From: Candidatus Melainabacteria bacterium | GTDB lineage: Bacteria > Cyanobacteriota > Vampirovibrionia > Obscuribacterales > Obscuribacteraceae | DNA: 64,000 bases | Reading direction: 5' to 3' | Assembly (NCBI GenBank): GCA_003242885.1 | Contig: QKMZ01000006.1 | Location: forward strand, 620,001-684,000 | Position numbers and translations under genes: made by a program | Part shown: one piece after another, positions 8,270-16,248 of the stretch | How the letters are laid out: each line of letters starts with the position of its first letter | How positions within the stretch are numbered: position 1 is the first letter of the stretch | The notes under the pieces: model-generated | The model's input: only the letters and a program-made list of their open reading frames with translations | The model's database searches: none | Told to the model about the DNA's origin: nothing

Positions 8270-9619
8270 ATGGAAACAGTACGGAAGCATCTATTTTTTT
8301 TCTCGTTATCCGCTTTAGTAACACTGATTGGCTCTTTTCCTTTTCTTCAAGCATCCGCCAACGAGAGGCAATTAGTTGCCTATCCATTTGACGCAACCAA
8401 GGCACTTGGACGCGCAAAGGCCGATGATAAGACGGATCCGGACCAGATTTACTACAAAGTCTGGCGCCTGATCAAAGAAGATTACGTTGACGACCGATTC
8501 AACGGACAGGATTGGGACATCTGGCGCCATCGCTACGAAGGTAAGTTGAAGACGACCGACGACGCTCATAAAGCGATTGAAACAATGCTTGCCAGCCTTG
8601 GTGACCGTTATACTCGTTTCCTTGATAACGATGCATTCGATGACGAGAATTCTCAGATTCACGCTGAACTTTGTGGCATCGGCATTCAGATCGGTTTGGA
8701 CAAGGTTCAAAACATCATAATTATCGCCCCTATTGAAGACACTCCTGCTCAGAAAGCCGGTTTGCAGTCTTCAGATGAGATCGTCGAAATCGATGGAGTT
8801 TCAACAAAAGGATATTCAGTAGAAGAAGCCGCCAAGCATATTCGAGGCAATGTCAACACCAAAGTCAATTTAACGATCATGCGCCACAAGCATCGCCTCA
8901 AAGTGGCAGTTGTACGCGCGAAAATTCCGATCAAAGCCGTTCAGACAGTCAAAATGCTCGATGGTGACATCGGCTATATCCGCTTGTCCAGCTTCATTTC
9001 ACAGCAAGCAAACCGCGAAATGAGAGAGGCAATCACCAAGCTTACGCCTTCTAAAGCCTTGATTCTCGACCTTAGAGAAAATCCGGGTGGTTTGCTCACC
9101 AATGCTATCGAGATCGCCAACATGTTCCTTGATCATGGCAACATCGTTTCTACTGTCGATCGCGATGGATACAAAACCGCCCAAACGGCCGACGGAAATC
9201 AGCTCTGCAAAAAACCGCTCTGCATCTTGATTAACAAAGGCAGTGCCTCTGCATCCGAAATTACTTCTGGTGCGCTGAAAGATAATGGAAGAGCCATTCT
9301 TGTCGGACAGAGATCATTCGGGAAAGGTCTTGTACAGGGCATCAACCGCCTCGATGATGGTAGCGGCGTCAACATCACCATTGCTAAATACCTGACTCCT
9401 GCTGATATCGACATCAACAAGAAAGGCATTACTCCCGATCAGGTTGTGGAGCTTTCCGAAGATGACCTCAAGACAGGAAAAGGCTGCTGGTGGAATGACC
9501 CCGACGGACCTCAGGTTAAGAGACAACCGGAAGACTTCAAAGACAAGCAATTGAAGGCCGCTTTCGATCTTCTCAAAGTCAAGGTAAGCCAATCCGGAGC
9601 GGTTGCTATCGGCCACTAG
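8270..9619 (+). CDS. ctpA: C-terminal processing peptidase, S41 family
   Basis: Serine protease of the Prc/CtpA type that acts outside the cytoplasmic membrane. The frame opens at TTG 8192 (475 aa), but ATG at 8270 begins a classical signal peptide (METVRKH followed by a hydrophobic stretch ending near ASA), so 8270 is preferred (449 aa). After the signal come the S41 N-terminal helical part (YYKVWRLIKEDYVDD), a PDZ domain (LCGIGIQIGL through NLTIMRHK) and the S41 catalytic domain with GSASASE (nucleophilic Ser region) and the general-base Lys in RSFGKG. The C-terminal tail has GCWWNDPDGP. Cyanobacterial CtpA matures photosystem II D1; here no photosystem gene is present, so envelope protein processing is the likelier role. 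Confidence 0.93.
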   Translation: METVRKHLFFFSLSALVTLIGSFPFLQASANERQLVAYPFDATKALGRAKADDKTDPDQIYYKVWRLIKEDYVDDRFNGQDWDIWRHRYEGKLKTTDDAHKAIETMLASLGDRYTRFLDNDAFDDENSQIHAELCGIGIQIGLDKVQNIIIIAPIEDTPAQKAGLQSSDEIVEIDGVSTKGYSVEEAAKHIRGNVNTKVNLTIMRHKHRLKVAVVRAKIPIKAVQTVKMLDGDIGYIRLSSFISQQANREMREAITKLTPSKALILDLRENPGGLLTNAIEIANMFLDHGNIVSTVDRDGYKTAQTADGNQLCKKPLCILINKGSASASEITSGALKDNGRAILVGQRSFGKGLVQGINRLDDGSGVNITIAKYLTPADIDINKKGITPDQVVELSEDDLKTGKGCWWNDPDGPQVKRQPEDFKDKQLKAAFDLLKVKVSQSGAVAIGH

Positions 9620-9686
9620 TTAAAGCTTCTGCGCAACCACCCTTTAGTGTCTTTTCGTGGACCGAAATAGGTACTATAGTTGCGTA

Positions 9687-10505
9687 ATGCCTGAGAAGAA
9701 GTATACCGATAAAGCTCCAGCAACGCGTTCTGGCGAACTAGAATCTGCAGCGCAGTTCAAACGCGAATTCGCTTTTGGTGTGGCGGTTTTCGGCACCGAA
9801 GCCGGATGTGGAAAAACGATTTTCATGACTGGCCTTTCTGCAGCCTTACGTGATGAAGGATTTCCCACAAGAGCTATAAAGCCATTTGTTCTCAGTTCTA
9901 GACGAGATGCTGAAAACGAATTGGCATTTATCAGCTCAATTACCCACACTCCGGTCAACTATCCTGTTGTCATCATGGATAAGTCATCGGCAGTGCAAGA
10001 AGGCAACTGGCAGCAGGCTGCCAATATGATGAGGTCTGGCCAGCATCTAACTTTCGTGGAATTGCCCAGTTCGCCGGCGACTCCTGTTTTGTACGAGCAC
10101 ACAAGTGCAGGTACTATCGGCTCAGGCTGGAAAGATGCCGCCTCATTCGCCTGCGATCTCGGACTGCCGTGCATATTAATTGCAAAACACAACAAAGATG
10201 CTCTTGAGAAGATAATGCTGGCCGCGAGTTATCTGCGCTCCAAAGAAGCTAAATTGGTTGGTGTCGGTACTGTCGAAACCACTGAGTATGGCTCAGCCAA
10301 CGAACTCAAATTGACAAAGTCCGAACTGGAATTGGCGATTATGAATAGTGCAAAAACCCATTATTTAGGTGCCATCGAATACAGCCCGTCAATCAGCGTC
10401 CCGCGCGTCAACCAGGGCAACTTGATTAAGGTCACTTCTGCCGGGGTTGATCTGCTGCATGTACTGAGAAGCCTCGGCGCACCGGCATCGCTTTCCAAAA
10501 GCTAA
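9687..10505 (+). CDS. BioD-like P-loop ATPase (dethiobiotin synthetase fold, degenerate)
   Basis: Protein of 272 residues from ATG 9687 (the open frame starts at GTG 9657; neither start has a good Shine-Dalgarno). It has the AAA_26/dethiobiotin synthetase signature: P-loop GTEAGCGKT (about 36-44) and the catalytic-type Lys in TRAIKPF. However the VEGAGG loop that binds the phosphate and diaminopelargonate in BioD is replaced by VELPSSPATP. The rest keeps the fold (LGLPCILIAKHNKDAL, then a GVGTVETTE strand). No other biotin gene is near, so a true biotin role is doubtful; it may be a BioD-derived domain protein with another acid substrate or a regulatory role. It follows the protease gene by 67 nt. 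Confidence 0.7.
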   Translation: MPEKKYTDKAPATRSGELESAAQFKREFAFGVAVFGTEAGCGKTIFMTGLSAALRDEGFPTRAIKPFVLSSRRDAENELAFISSITHTPVNYPVVIMDKSSAVQEGNWQQAANMMRSGQHLTFVELPSSPATPVLYEHTSAGTIGSGWKDAASFACDLGLPCILIAKHNKDALEKIMLAASYLRSKEAKLVGVGTVETTEYGSANELKLTKSELELAIMNSAKTHYLGAIEYSPSISVPRVNQGNLIKVTSAGVDLLHVLRSLGAPASLSKS

Positions 10506-10587
10506 ACAGTCTGAAATCCGTTCCTTAAAGATATAGAAGCAAATGGCTGTAAGCTCCCCCGGTCATGCCAAACTTTCTTTTGCGCCC

Positions 10588-10622
10588 GAATTCCGGAATT
10601 CAGGAGCTTGACCTCCTGTTTT
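10588..10622 (+). terminator. Palindrome plus hairpin, possible terminator
   Basis: An exact 14-bp palindrome GAATTCCGGAATTC (10588-10601) runs into the hairpin CAGGAG-CTTGAC-CTCCTG (10601-10618) followed by TTTT. It lies between the BioD-like gene and the PDRP gene and would serve as a weak terminator for the former. The T run is short. Confidence 0.4.
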
Positions 10623-10713
10623 GGGAGCAGTGGGTCGGTCCGGGCGTCTGAGCCAACGCTGTTCGTCGGCGCTCCCAAGTTCGGTTGGCTGCGCTTTTAC
10701 CTTGGAGTTCGCA

Positions 10714-11568
10714 TTGGAGAACACCGAATCAGCCGTCAACGAAACAAAGAAACTGGCAGCAGATGCCAGAGAACTTGTTGTGTTCACCCTTTCAGATTCC
10801 TCCGGCGAGACTGCAGAAGCCGTGGGCCGTGCTGCACTTGTACAGTTTCCACCCGGACGCGCTTCTATCTACCGGTTGCCGCAAGTAAAAAGCTGCCAGC
10901 AATTGGCGGGACTTGTTCGTGAGTGCGCGAACGGCCGGGCGGTCATCGCGTATACGCTTGTATTGCCGGAATACAGAGAAACACTCGAAGCCGAAGCTGC
11001 AAAGTACAGCATACCGACTGTGGATTTGCTCGGTCCTCTAATTTCTCGCATTGCCAGCATTACTCAAACCTCTCCACTTTCTCAGCCCGGTCGCTTGCAC
11101 CTCTTGGACGAGAGTTATTTCAAACGTATCGAAGCGGTTGATTTTGCAATTCGTTTTGATGACGGCAAAAACCCTGATGGAATCAAGCAAGCCGACATTG
11201 TGTTGGTCGGTGTTTCGCGAACCAGCAAAACTCCCAATTGCATGTACTTGGCTCACCATTACGGTTTAAAGGCGGCAAACGTTCCTCTAGTCTTCGGTGT
11301 TGATCCACCTCTGGCACTTTTCCAGATCAATCCTAAGAAGATTTTTGGTTTGGCGATCGACCCGTATTTGCTGCAGGAAATACGGACCACAAGAGCGATT
11401 GTGCTCGGAATGCGCGGTGAAAATGACTATGCCGATCCGGATCGCATTCGCCAAGAAGTTCGCTACGCCAAAAAGATTTTCCGCGAACTCAAATGCCACG
11501 TAATTGATGTTTCTGCAAAAGCAATCGAAGAAACGTCCAGCGAAATTTTCCTTCAGTTGAGGCAGTAG
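10714..11568 (+). CDS. ppdR: Pyruvate phosphate dikinase regulatory protein (bifunctional Ser/Thr kinase/phosphorylase, DUF299)
   Basis: Cytoplasmic regulator that inactivates PPDK by ADP-dependent phosphorylation of a threonine next to the catalytic histidine and reactivates it by Pi-dependent dephosphorylation. The family P-loop GVSRTSKTP lies at about 166-174, preceded by VFTLSDSSGETAE near the N-terminus and LLDESYFKRIEAVDFAI. The frame opens at TTG 10621, but TTG 10714 has TTGGAG six bases upstream and gives 284 residues, the family norm, so it is chosen. The target enzyme gene follows by 73 nt. The symbol is used loosely; PDRP/PpsR names are also in use. Regulation of PEP synthetase instead of PPDK is unlikely because PPDK itself is the neighbour. 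Confidence 0.93.
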   Translation: MENTESAVNETKKLAADARELVVFTLSDSSGETAEAVGRAALVQFPPGRASIYRLPQVKSCQQLAGLVRECANGRAVIAYTLVLPEYRETLEAEAAKYSIPTVDLLGPLISRIASITQTSPLSQPGRLHLLDESYFKRIEAVDFAIRFDDGKNPDGIKQADIVLVGVSRTSKTPNCMYLAHHYGLKAANVPLVFGVDPPLALFQINPKKIFGLAIDPYLLQEIRTTRAIVLGMRGENDYADPDRIRQEVRYAKKIFRELKCHVIDVSAKAIEETSSEIFLQLRQ

Positions 11569-11641
11569 CCGGCGTCGGTAAACATTCAAAGTATCCAATC
11601 AAACGAATCACAAGGTCCGTTGCAATAAGGGAGAAAATAAA

Positions 11642-14386
11642 ATGGTAAGCACCACAGGACAGTCAGTAGACTTGAAGCGAGTCTTCCTTTTCCCTGATGC
11701 CTACAAGGCACTCAACCAGCTGGGCAGCCAAAAAATGCGCGAGACGCTGGGCGGAAAAGGCGCCGGTCTTGCTGAGATGACTTCCTCTGGTGTGAATGTT
11801 CCTCCTGGTTTGACGATCACAACCAATGTTTGCCGCGAATACTATGAGAACAACAAGAAGATGCCTGAAGGCCTCTTCTCTGAAGTCATGGAAGCGCTCA
11901 AAGACGTTGAGGCAAAAGTCGACAGACGTTTGGGTGACTTAGAGAAGCCGCTTCTCTTATCGGTTCGCTCCGGAGCCAAATTCTCCATGCCCGGAATGAT
12001 GGACACAATTTTGAATCTTGGTCTTAACGATAAGACTGTTGAATCTCTGGCAAAGCTCACGAACAATCCGCGTTTTGCTTACGACAGCTACCGCCGTTTT
12101 ATTCAAATGTTCAGCAACGTCGTGCTCGACGTCCACAAAGATAAGTTCGAAGACTTGCTTGAAGACATGAAAGATGAAATCGGAAAATCACTTGATACTG
12201 ATTTGACTGCAGACGATTGGAAAAAACTCGTGGTCGAGTACAAAGCTTTGGTCAAAAAAGAGAGTGGCGGCGACTTCCCTCAAGACACAGCAAAACAGCT
12301 GGAAGGCGCTATAGAGGCTGTGTTCCGTTCTTGGAACAATAGCCGCGCCATCTATTACCGCAATCTAAATAAGATCGATCACAATCTTGGTACTGCCGTC
12401 AACGTTCAAGCCATGGTTTTTGGAAACTTAAATGACGAATCGGCGACAGGAGTTTGCTTCACTCGTAACCCATCAACCGGGCAGAAAGTTCTCTACGGCG
12501 AATATCTAGTTAATGCACAAGGTGAGGACGTTGTTGCGGGCACGCGCACACCGAAGAAAATTGTAGAAATGCAGAAGGAAATGCCTAAGGTTTTCGAGGA
12601 GCTTCTTGCTACAACTGCAAGACTCGAAAAACATTACCTTGAAATGCAGGACATCGAATTCACGATTGAAAGCGGAAGGCTTTTCATTCTTCAAACCAGG
12701 ACCGGTAAGCGAACCGCCGCCGCTGCCGTGAAAGTTGCTGTCGACATGGCTGAAGAAGGCATCATCTCTCGCGATGAGGCACTCACTCGAGTTGAGCCGA
12801 CACAGTTGAACCAATTGTTGCTTCCGTCATTCATTCCCGCCGACAAAGAAAAGGCGAAGAAGGAAGGACGCTTACTTGCGACTGGTTTGAACGCCAGCCC
12901 GGGTGCCGCAATTGGCCGCATCGCATTCGACCCGGACGTTGTCGAAAGCGCGAGTCAAAAAGGAGACAAAATAATTCTTGTCCGAATCGAGACCTGCCCT
13001 GATGACATTCACGGTATCGTTCCAGCGCAAGGCGTTGTCACCAGCCGCGGTGGTATGACCTCGCACGCGGCAGTAGTTGCTCGCGGTATGGGCAAGCCCT
13101 GCGTGGCGGGTTGCGAGTCGCTAAAGATAAACCTCGAAAAAGGTGAAATGCAGGTTGGCGGCAAAACACTGAAAGCCGGCGATTTGATTTCGATTGACGG
13201 TTCGACCGGTGAGATATTTGAAGGCGCAATAACAACGCAAGATCCAAAATTTTCCGAAGAGTTTGGACGCCTTTTGAATTGGGCGGATGAAAAACGCGTC
13301 CTGCGCGTCCGCACCAACGCCGACACCCCTGAAGATGCAAGGCTCGCTCGCGAGTTTGGCGCCGAAGGTATTGGCTTGTGCAGAACCGAGCATATGTTCA
13401 TGGCTGCCGACCGTTTGCCTGCCATGAAAGAGATGATTATTGCCTCAGATGTGGATGAAAGAAAAGCTGCACTTGCAAAGTTGCTGCCGATGCAAATCGA
13501 AGACTTCAAAGGCATCTTCAAGGCAATGAAGGGCTTGCCCGTAACGATTCGTTTGCTCGACCCACCTCTTCACGAGTTTCTCCCCAAACACGAAGACTTG
13601 GTCGAAGAGATTGCCAACTTGAAGGCTAAGGGCGTCAAGGGAGCAGAACTGCGTGAGAAGGAAGTCATGCTCCAGAAAGTTAATGAGCTCAAGGAATCAA
13701 ATCCGATGCTCGGTTTCCGGGGCTGCAGACTCGGACTCATCTACCCTGAAATCAACACCATGCAGGTAGAAGCCATTTTCACCGCTGCCATCGAAGTTCA
13801 AAAAGAAGGTCATGAAGTCTTCCCTGAGATCATGATCCCTCTGATTGGTCATCCGAATGAACTGAAATTCGCCAGACAGCACCTCGAGTCTGTAGCAAAA
13901 CAGGTTATGGAAAAGCTGAAGACAGAAGTTAAGTACAAATTCGGCACCATGATTGAAGTTCCGAGAGCTTGTGTTGCAGCTGATTTGATCGCTGAGCACG
14001 CTGAGTTCTTCAGCTTCGGTACAAACGATCTGACTCAGATGACGTTCGGCTATTCACGAGATGATGCCGAAGGTAAATTCCTTCAGAAATACTTGGAAGG
14101 TATCACCGTCGATGGTGTGCAACAGAAAGTAATGCAGCACAATCCGTTCGAAGTTCTCGATCGCGGTGGCGTTGGCAAACTCATGAAGATTGCCGTTGAA
14201 TACGGTCTGCAAACAAGGGCAGATCTGAAGCTCGGCATCTGCGGAGAGCACGGCGGAGAGCCATCCTCGATTGCTTTCGCTCACGAGATTGGATTGGCTT
14301 ATGTAAGCTGCTCACCCTTCCGTGTGCCAGTAGCAAGACTCGCAGCTGCACAAGCAACCGTCGCAGGGAAGGAACGTGATAAATAA
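11642..14386 (+). CDS. ppdK: Pyruvate, phosphate dikinase
   Basis: Catalyses pyruvate + ATP + Pi to and from phosphoenolpyruvate + AMP + PPi in the cytoplasm, at the glycolysis/gluconeogenesis switch. The 914-residue protein shows the three parts in order: ATP-grasp domain (GGKGAGLAEM near the start; FTRNPSTG and LQTRTGKR further on), the swivelling phosphohistidine domain with GGMTSHAAVVARGMGKPCV (His475, and Thr473 as the PDRP target), and the C-terminal PEP/pyruvate barrel with GLCRTEHMF, GFRGCRLG and GICGEHGGEP (Cys867). The ATG has AAGGGAGA about 8 nt upstream. Co-location with PDRP indicates reversible phospho-control of the enzyme by ADP and Pi. Confidence 0.97.
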   Translation: MVSTTGQSVDLKRVFLFPDAYKALNQLGSQKMRETLGGKGAGLAEMTSSGVNVPPGLTITTNVCREYYENNKKMPEGLFSEVMEALKDVEAKVDRRLGDLEKPLLLSVRSGAKFSMPGMMDTILNLGLNDKTVESLAKLTNNPRFAYDSYRRFIQMFSNVVLDVHKDKFEDLLEDMKDEIGKSLDTDLTADDWKKLVVEYKALVKKESGGDFPQDTAKQLEGAIEAVFRSWNNSRAIYYRNLNKIDHNLGTAVNVQAMVFGNLNDESATGVCFTRNPSTGQKVLYGEYLVNAQGEDVVAGTRTPKKIVEMQKEMPKVFEELLATTARLEKHYLEMQDIEFTIESGRLFILQTRTGKRTAAAAVKVAVDMAEEGIISRDEALTRVEPTQLNQLLLPSFIPADKEKAKKEGRLLATGLNASPGAAIGRIAFDPDVVESASQKGDKIILVRIETCPDDIHGIVPAQGVVTSRGGMTSHAAVVARGMGKPCVAGCESLKINLEKGEMQVGGKTLKAGDLISIDGSTGEIFEGAITTQDPKFSEEFGRLLNWADEKRVLRVRTNADTPEDARLAREFGAEGIGLCRTEHMFMAADRLPAMKEMIIASDVDERKAALAKLLPMQIEDFKGIFKAMKGLPVTIRLLDPPLHEFLPKHEDLVEEIANLKAKGVKGAELREKEVMLQKVNELKESNPMLGFRGCRLGLIYPEINTMQVEAIFTAAIEVQKEGHEVFPEIMIPLIGHPNELKFARQHLESVAKQVMEKLKTEVKYKFGTMIEVPRACVAADLIAEHAEFFSFGTNDLTQMTFGYSRDDAEGKFLQKYLEGITVDGVQQKVMQHNPFEVLDRGGVGKLMKIAVEYGLQTRADLKLGICGEHGGEPSSIAFAHEIGLAYVSCSPFRVPVARLAAAQATVAGKERDK

Positions 14387-14402
14387 GCCAGTGTCTCTAA
14401 TT

Positions 14403-14429
14403 GTAGGGGCGACGCCATGCGTCGCCCTG
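14403..14429. repeat. Dispersed palindromic repeat, copy 1
   Basis: Arms GGGCGACGC (14407-14415) and GCGTCGCCC (14419-14427) around CAT, preceded by TGTA. A second copy with the same loop lies at 24623-24647; the stem differs by one compensated base pair (G-C here, T-A there). It sits between two convergent genes and may also act as a terminator for ppdK. Confidence 0.7.
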
Positions 14430-14435
14430 TTTCAA

Positions 14436-14999
14436 TTAAGAGCTTTGTTTCACCGCCGCTTCAATCGTTGCTTTTAGATCCTTGGCGGCTTTAACGTCGT
14501 GAATGACAAATAACTTCACACCATGATGAATGCGAGGCTTCATTTCCGGTTTCTTGAGATTCCGCGCCTCATACTTACCGGACTCCTTCAAAAGAATTTC
14601 AATATCACTGTTGTCTCCGCGTGGTTTAGAGACGAATACTTTGTCCACATCTTTGAGCCAACCGTAGTGCAGTGAAATGCCCGGGCGAACACGCATAAAA
14701 CGTTTAGTCGTGATGGCATCAATGACCTTGTAGACTTTTCTGAAAAGTAAGAGGAAACAGAGCCACACCATGACAAAGAGAATTGCATTGCCTAAAGTCG
14801 GCGGCTGATGATGTTTCACATAAATGTCAAAACCGATGACCAGCAAAACCACAGCGAGCAAGGCTTTCGTCATTGTCATCATTCGCGGCACGGGGTCTTC
14901 CAGCCTGGCGAATAAGAGTTTCTCATCAGGCATCAGTTCTTTCAGAACCATCGATTCTGAGAGTTGGTCAATTCCGCCCTGCTTCTCAACCTCGGTCAC
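14436..14999 (-). CDS. Two-TM membrane protein with PH-like domain
   Basis: A 187-residue protein. After an acidic N-terminus (about 1-35) come two hydrophobic segments (about 44-60 and 71-88), then a soluble part beginning ITTKRFMRVRPGISLHYGWLKDV that resembles bacterial PH-like (bPH) domains: a short strand, a loop, and a 'VDKVFVSKPRGDNSDIEILLKESGKYEARNLKKP' type sheet region. The GTG start at 14999 is preceded by GGAG with 7 nt spacing. It is convergent with ppdK. A role at the inner face of the membrane is likely, but no function can be given. Confidence 0.75.
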   Translation of the reverse strand: MTEVEKQGGIDQLSESMVLKELMPDEKLLFARLEDPVPRMMTMTKALLAVVLLVIGFDIYVKHHQPPTLGNAILFVMVWLCFLLLFRKVYKVIDAITTKRFMRVRPGISLHYGWLKDVDKVFVSKPRGDNSDIEILLKESGKYEARNLKKPEMKPRIHHGVKLFVIHDVKAAKDLKATIEAAVKQSS

Positions 15000-15195
15000 C
15001 TGAATTCTCCGACAATAACTAGGACAAAGACTGCCCTGATTGTAGTCGAATCAGTTTAATCTGCAAGGCAGGCACTGCTAGGAGCCTGTCAGTTGTTCCC
15101 TGCAATCAACAGTTACAGAAGTGTTGGTTTTAAGTCCGGAAATAGGCACTGGCTTATAAACTGAACGCTTCAGAGGGCGTTTTGTAACGATACAC

Positions 15196-16215
15196 ATGAA
15201 TCGGCTGACGACATCCAAGATATCTATATTTTTTGCTTTACTCCCGGTGGTTCTCTACCTCGGTGCATTTGGCTGCTCTCCTTCAGCGATTGCCCAGAGT
15301 TCTACTTTTAGCCTTTCAAATCTAAATAGGAACGAACAGAAGATCGATAAATCCGTAAAGTCTAAGCGTTGCGTCAAATCTATAAAGGTCGGAAAGATTC
15401 GCCGGAGCTACGTTGTAAACACGCCCTATGGCTATGGAGACAAGCCCGCTCCTCTCGTTCTGGTTTTGCATGGTGCCATGGCTAATACCTTTGCTATGGC
15501 GTGGGACACTCGCATGACTGAGAAGGCTAACGAACACGGTTTCATTGTTGTTTATCCACGTGGGATCGGTATTGCAAAGACGTTAATGACTTGGAACGCC
15601 GGTGATTGCTGCGGAATTGCAAAGCTGAGAAACATTGATGATATTGCTTTCTTGAAAGCGTTGATCAAACAGTTACGCGAAGACTATAACGTCGATGGAG
15701 ATCGCATCTACATAGCGGGCGCTTCAAATGGTGGCATGATGGCATATAAAGCAGCAATTGAACTTTCAGATCAGATTGCTGCAATTGCTACTGCCAATGG
15801 CACCATGATGACCAGTGAGCTGAAGCCTGGCGAGCCGGTGAGCATACTCGCATTTCACGGAACGAAAGACCACATTGTTCCGTATCAAGGCGGACCAGGA
15901 GGCTTGCCTTTCTGGAAAATCATCGGGACTAAAGCTGCCGACAATGTGAAATTCTGGGCTGAACGCGATAAGTGCTCTGCCAATCCTGTGCGTGAAAGTA
16001 TCGGGAATTACGTGAAAGAGAGTTACTGCAATGGAGCGAATGGTACTGAAGTGTGTGTTTATATTGTAAATGGTGGAAAACACAACTGGCCAGGTGGGCG
16101 CGGCACGATAATAAGTAGTGATTCGGCGATGAGCAAACTCGATGCCACCGACATCATTTGCAAATTCTTTCTTGCACATCCGAAGATGCGAACAAACATT
16201 GAAGCCCACAAATAG
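15196..16215 (+). CDS. Secreted esterase of the LpqC / PHB-depolymerase family
   Basis: Exported alpha/beta hydrolase of 339 residues. The N-terminal signal segment (about 8-32) contains AFGC, a poor lipobox, and AIAQ, a good signal peptidase I site. The mature domain begins near 62 (KSIKVGKIRRSYVVNTPYGY) and shows the family order: VLHGAMANT (oxyanion region), the nucleophile elbow GASNGGMMA, the acid region FHGTKDHIVPYQGG and the histidine region GGKHNWPGG. These enzymes hydrolyse polyhydroxyalkanoates, feruloyl esters or related polysaccharide esters. The substrate is not deducible. A second ester-related module, the AlgI-type O-acetyltransferase pair, lies 2-5 kb away, but no operon link exists. 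Confidence 0.88.
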   Translation: MNRLTTSKISIFFALLPVVLYLGAFGCSPSAIAQSSTFSLSNLNRNEQKIDKSVKSKRCVKSIKVGKIRRSYVVNTPYGYGDKPAPLVLVLHGAMANTFAMAWDTRMTEKANEHGFIVVYPRGIGIAKTLMTWNAGDCCGIAKLRNIDDIAFLKALIKQLREDYNVDGDRIYIAGASNGGMMAYKAAIELSDQIAAIATANGTMMTSELKPGEPVSILAFHGTKDHIVPYQGGPGGLPFWKIIGTKAADNVKFWAERDKCSANPVRESIGNYVKESYCNGANGTEVCVYIVNGGKHNWPGGRGTIISSDSAMSKLDATDIICKFFLAHPKMRTNIEAHK

Positions 16216-16248
16216 ATTTCATTGCTTAGTGCGGTATCTCTTGATGTA

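Noticed and set aside
10588-10601. Exact palindrome GAATTCCGGAATTC considered as an operator
   Set aside because: It adjoins a terminator-like hairpin and is more simply part of the 3' region of the upstream gene; no second copy was seen.
15164-15181. AACGC/GCGTT hairpin followed by TTT just before the esterase gene, considered as an attenuator
   Set aside because: The stem is five pairs only and the T run very short; no leader peptide or alternative structure was found.
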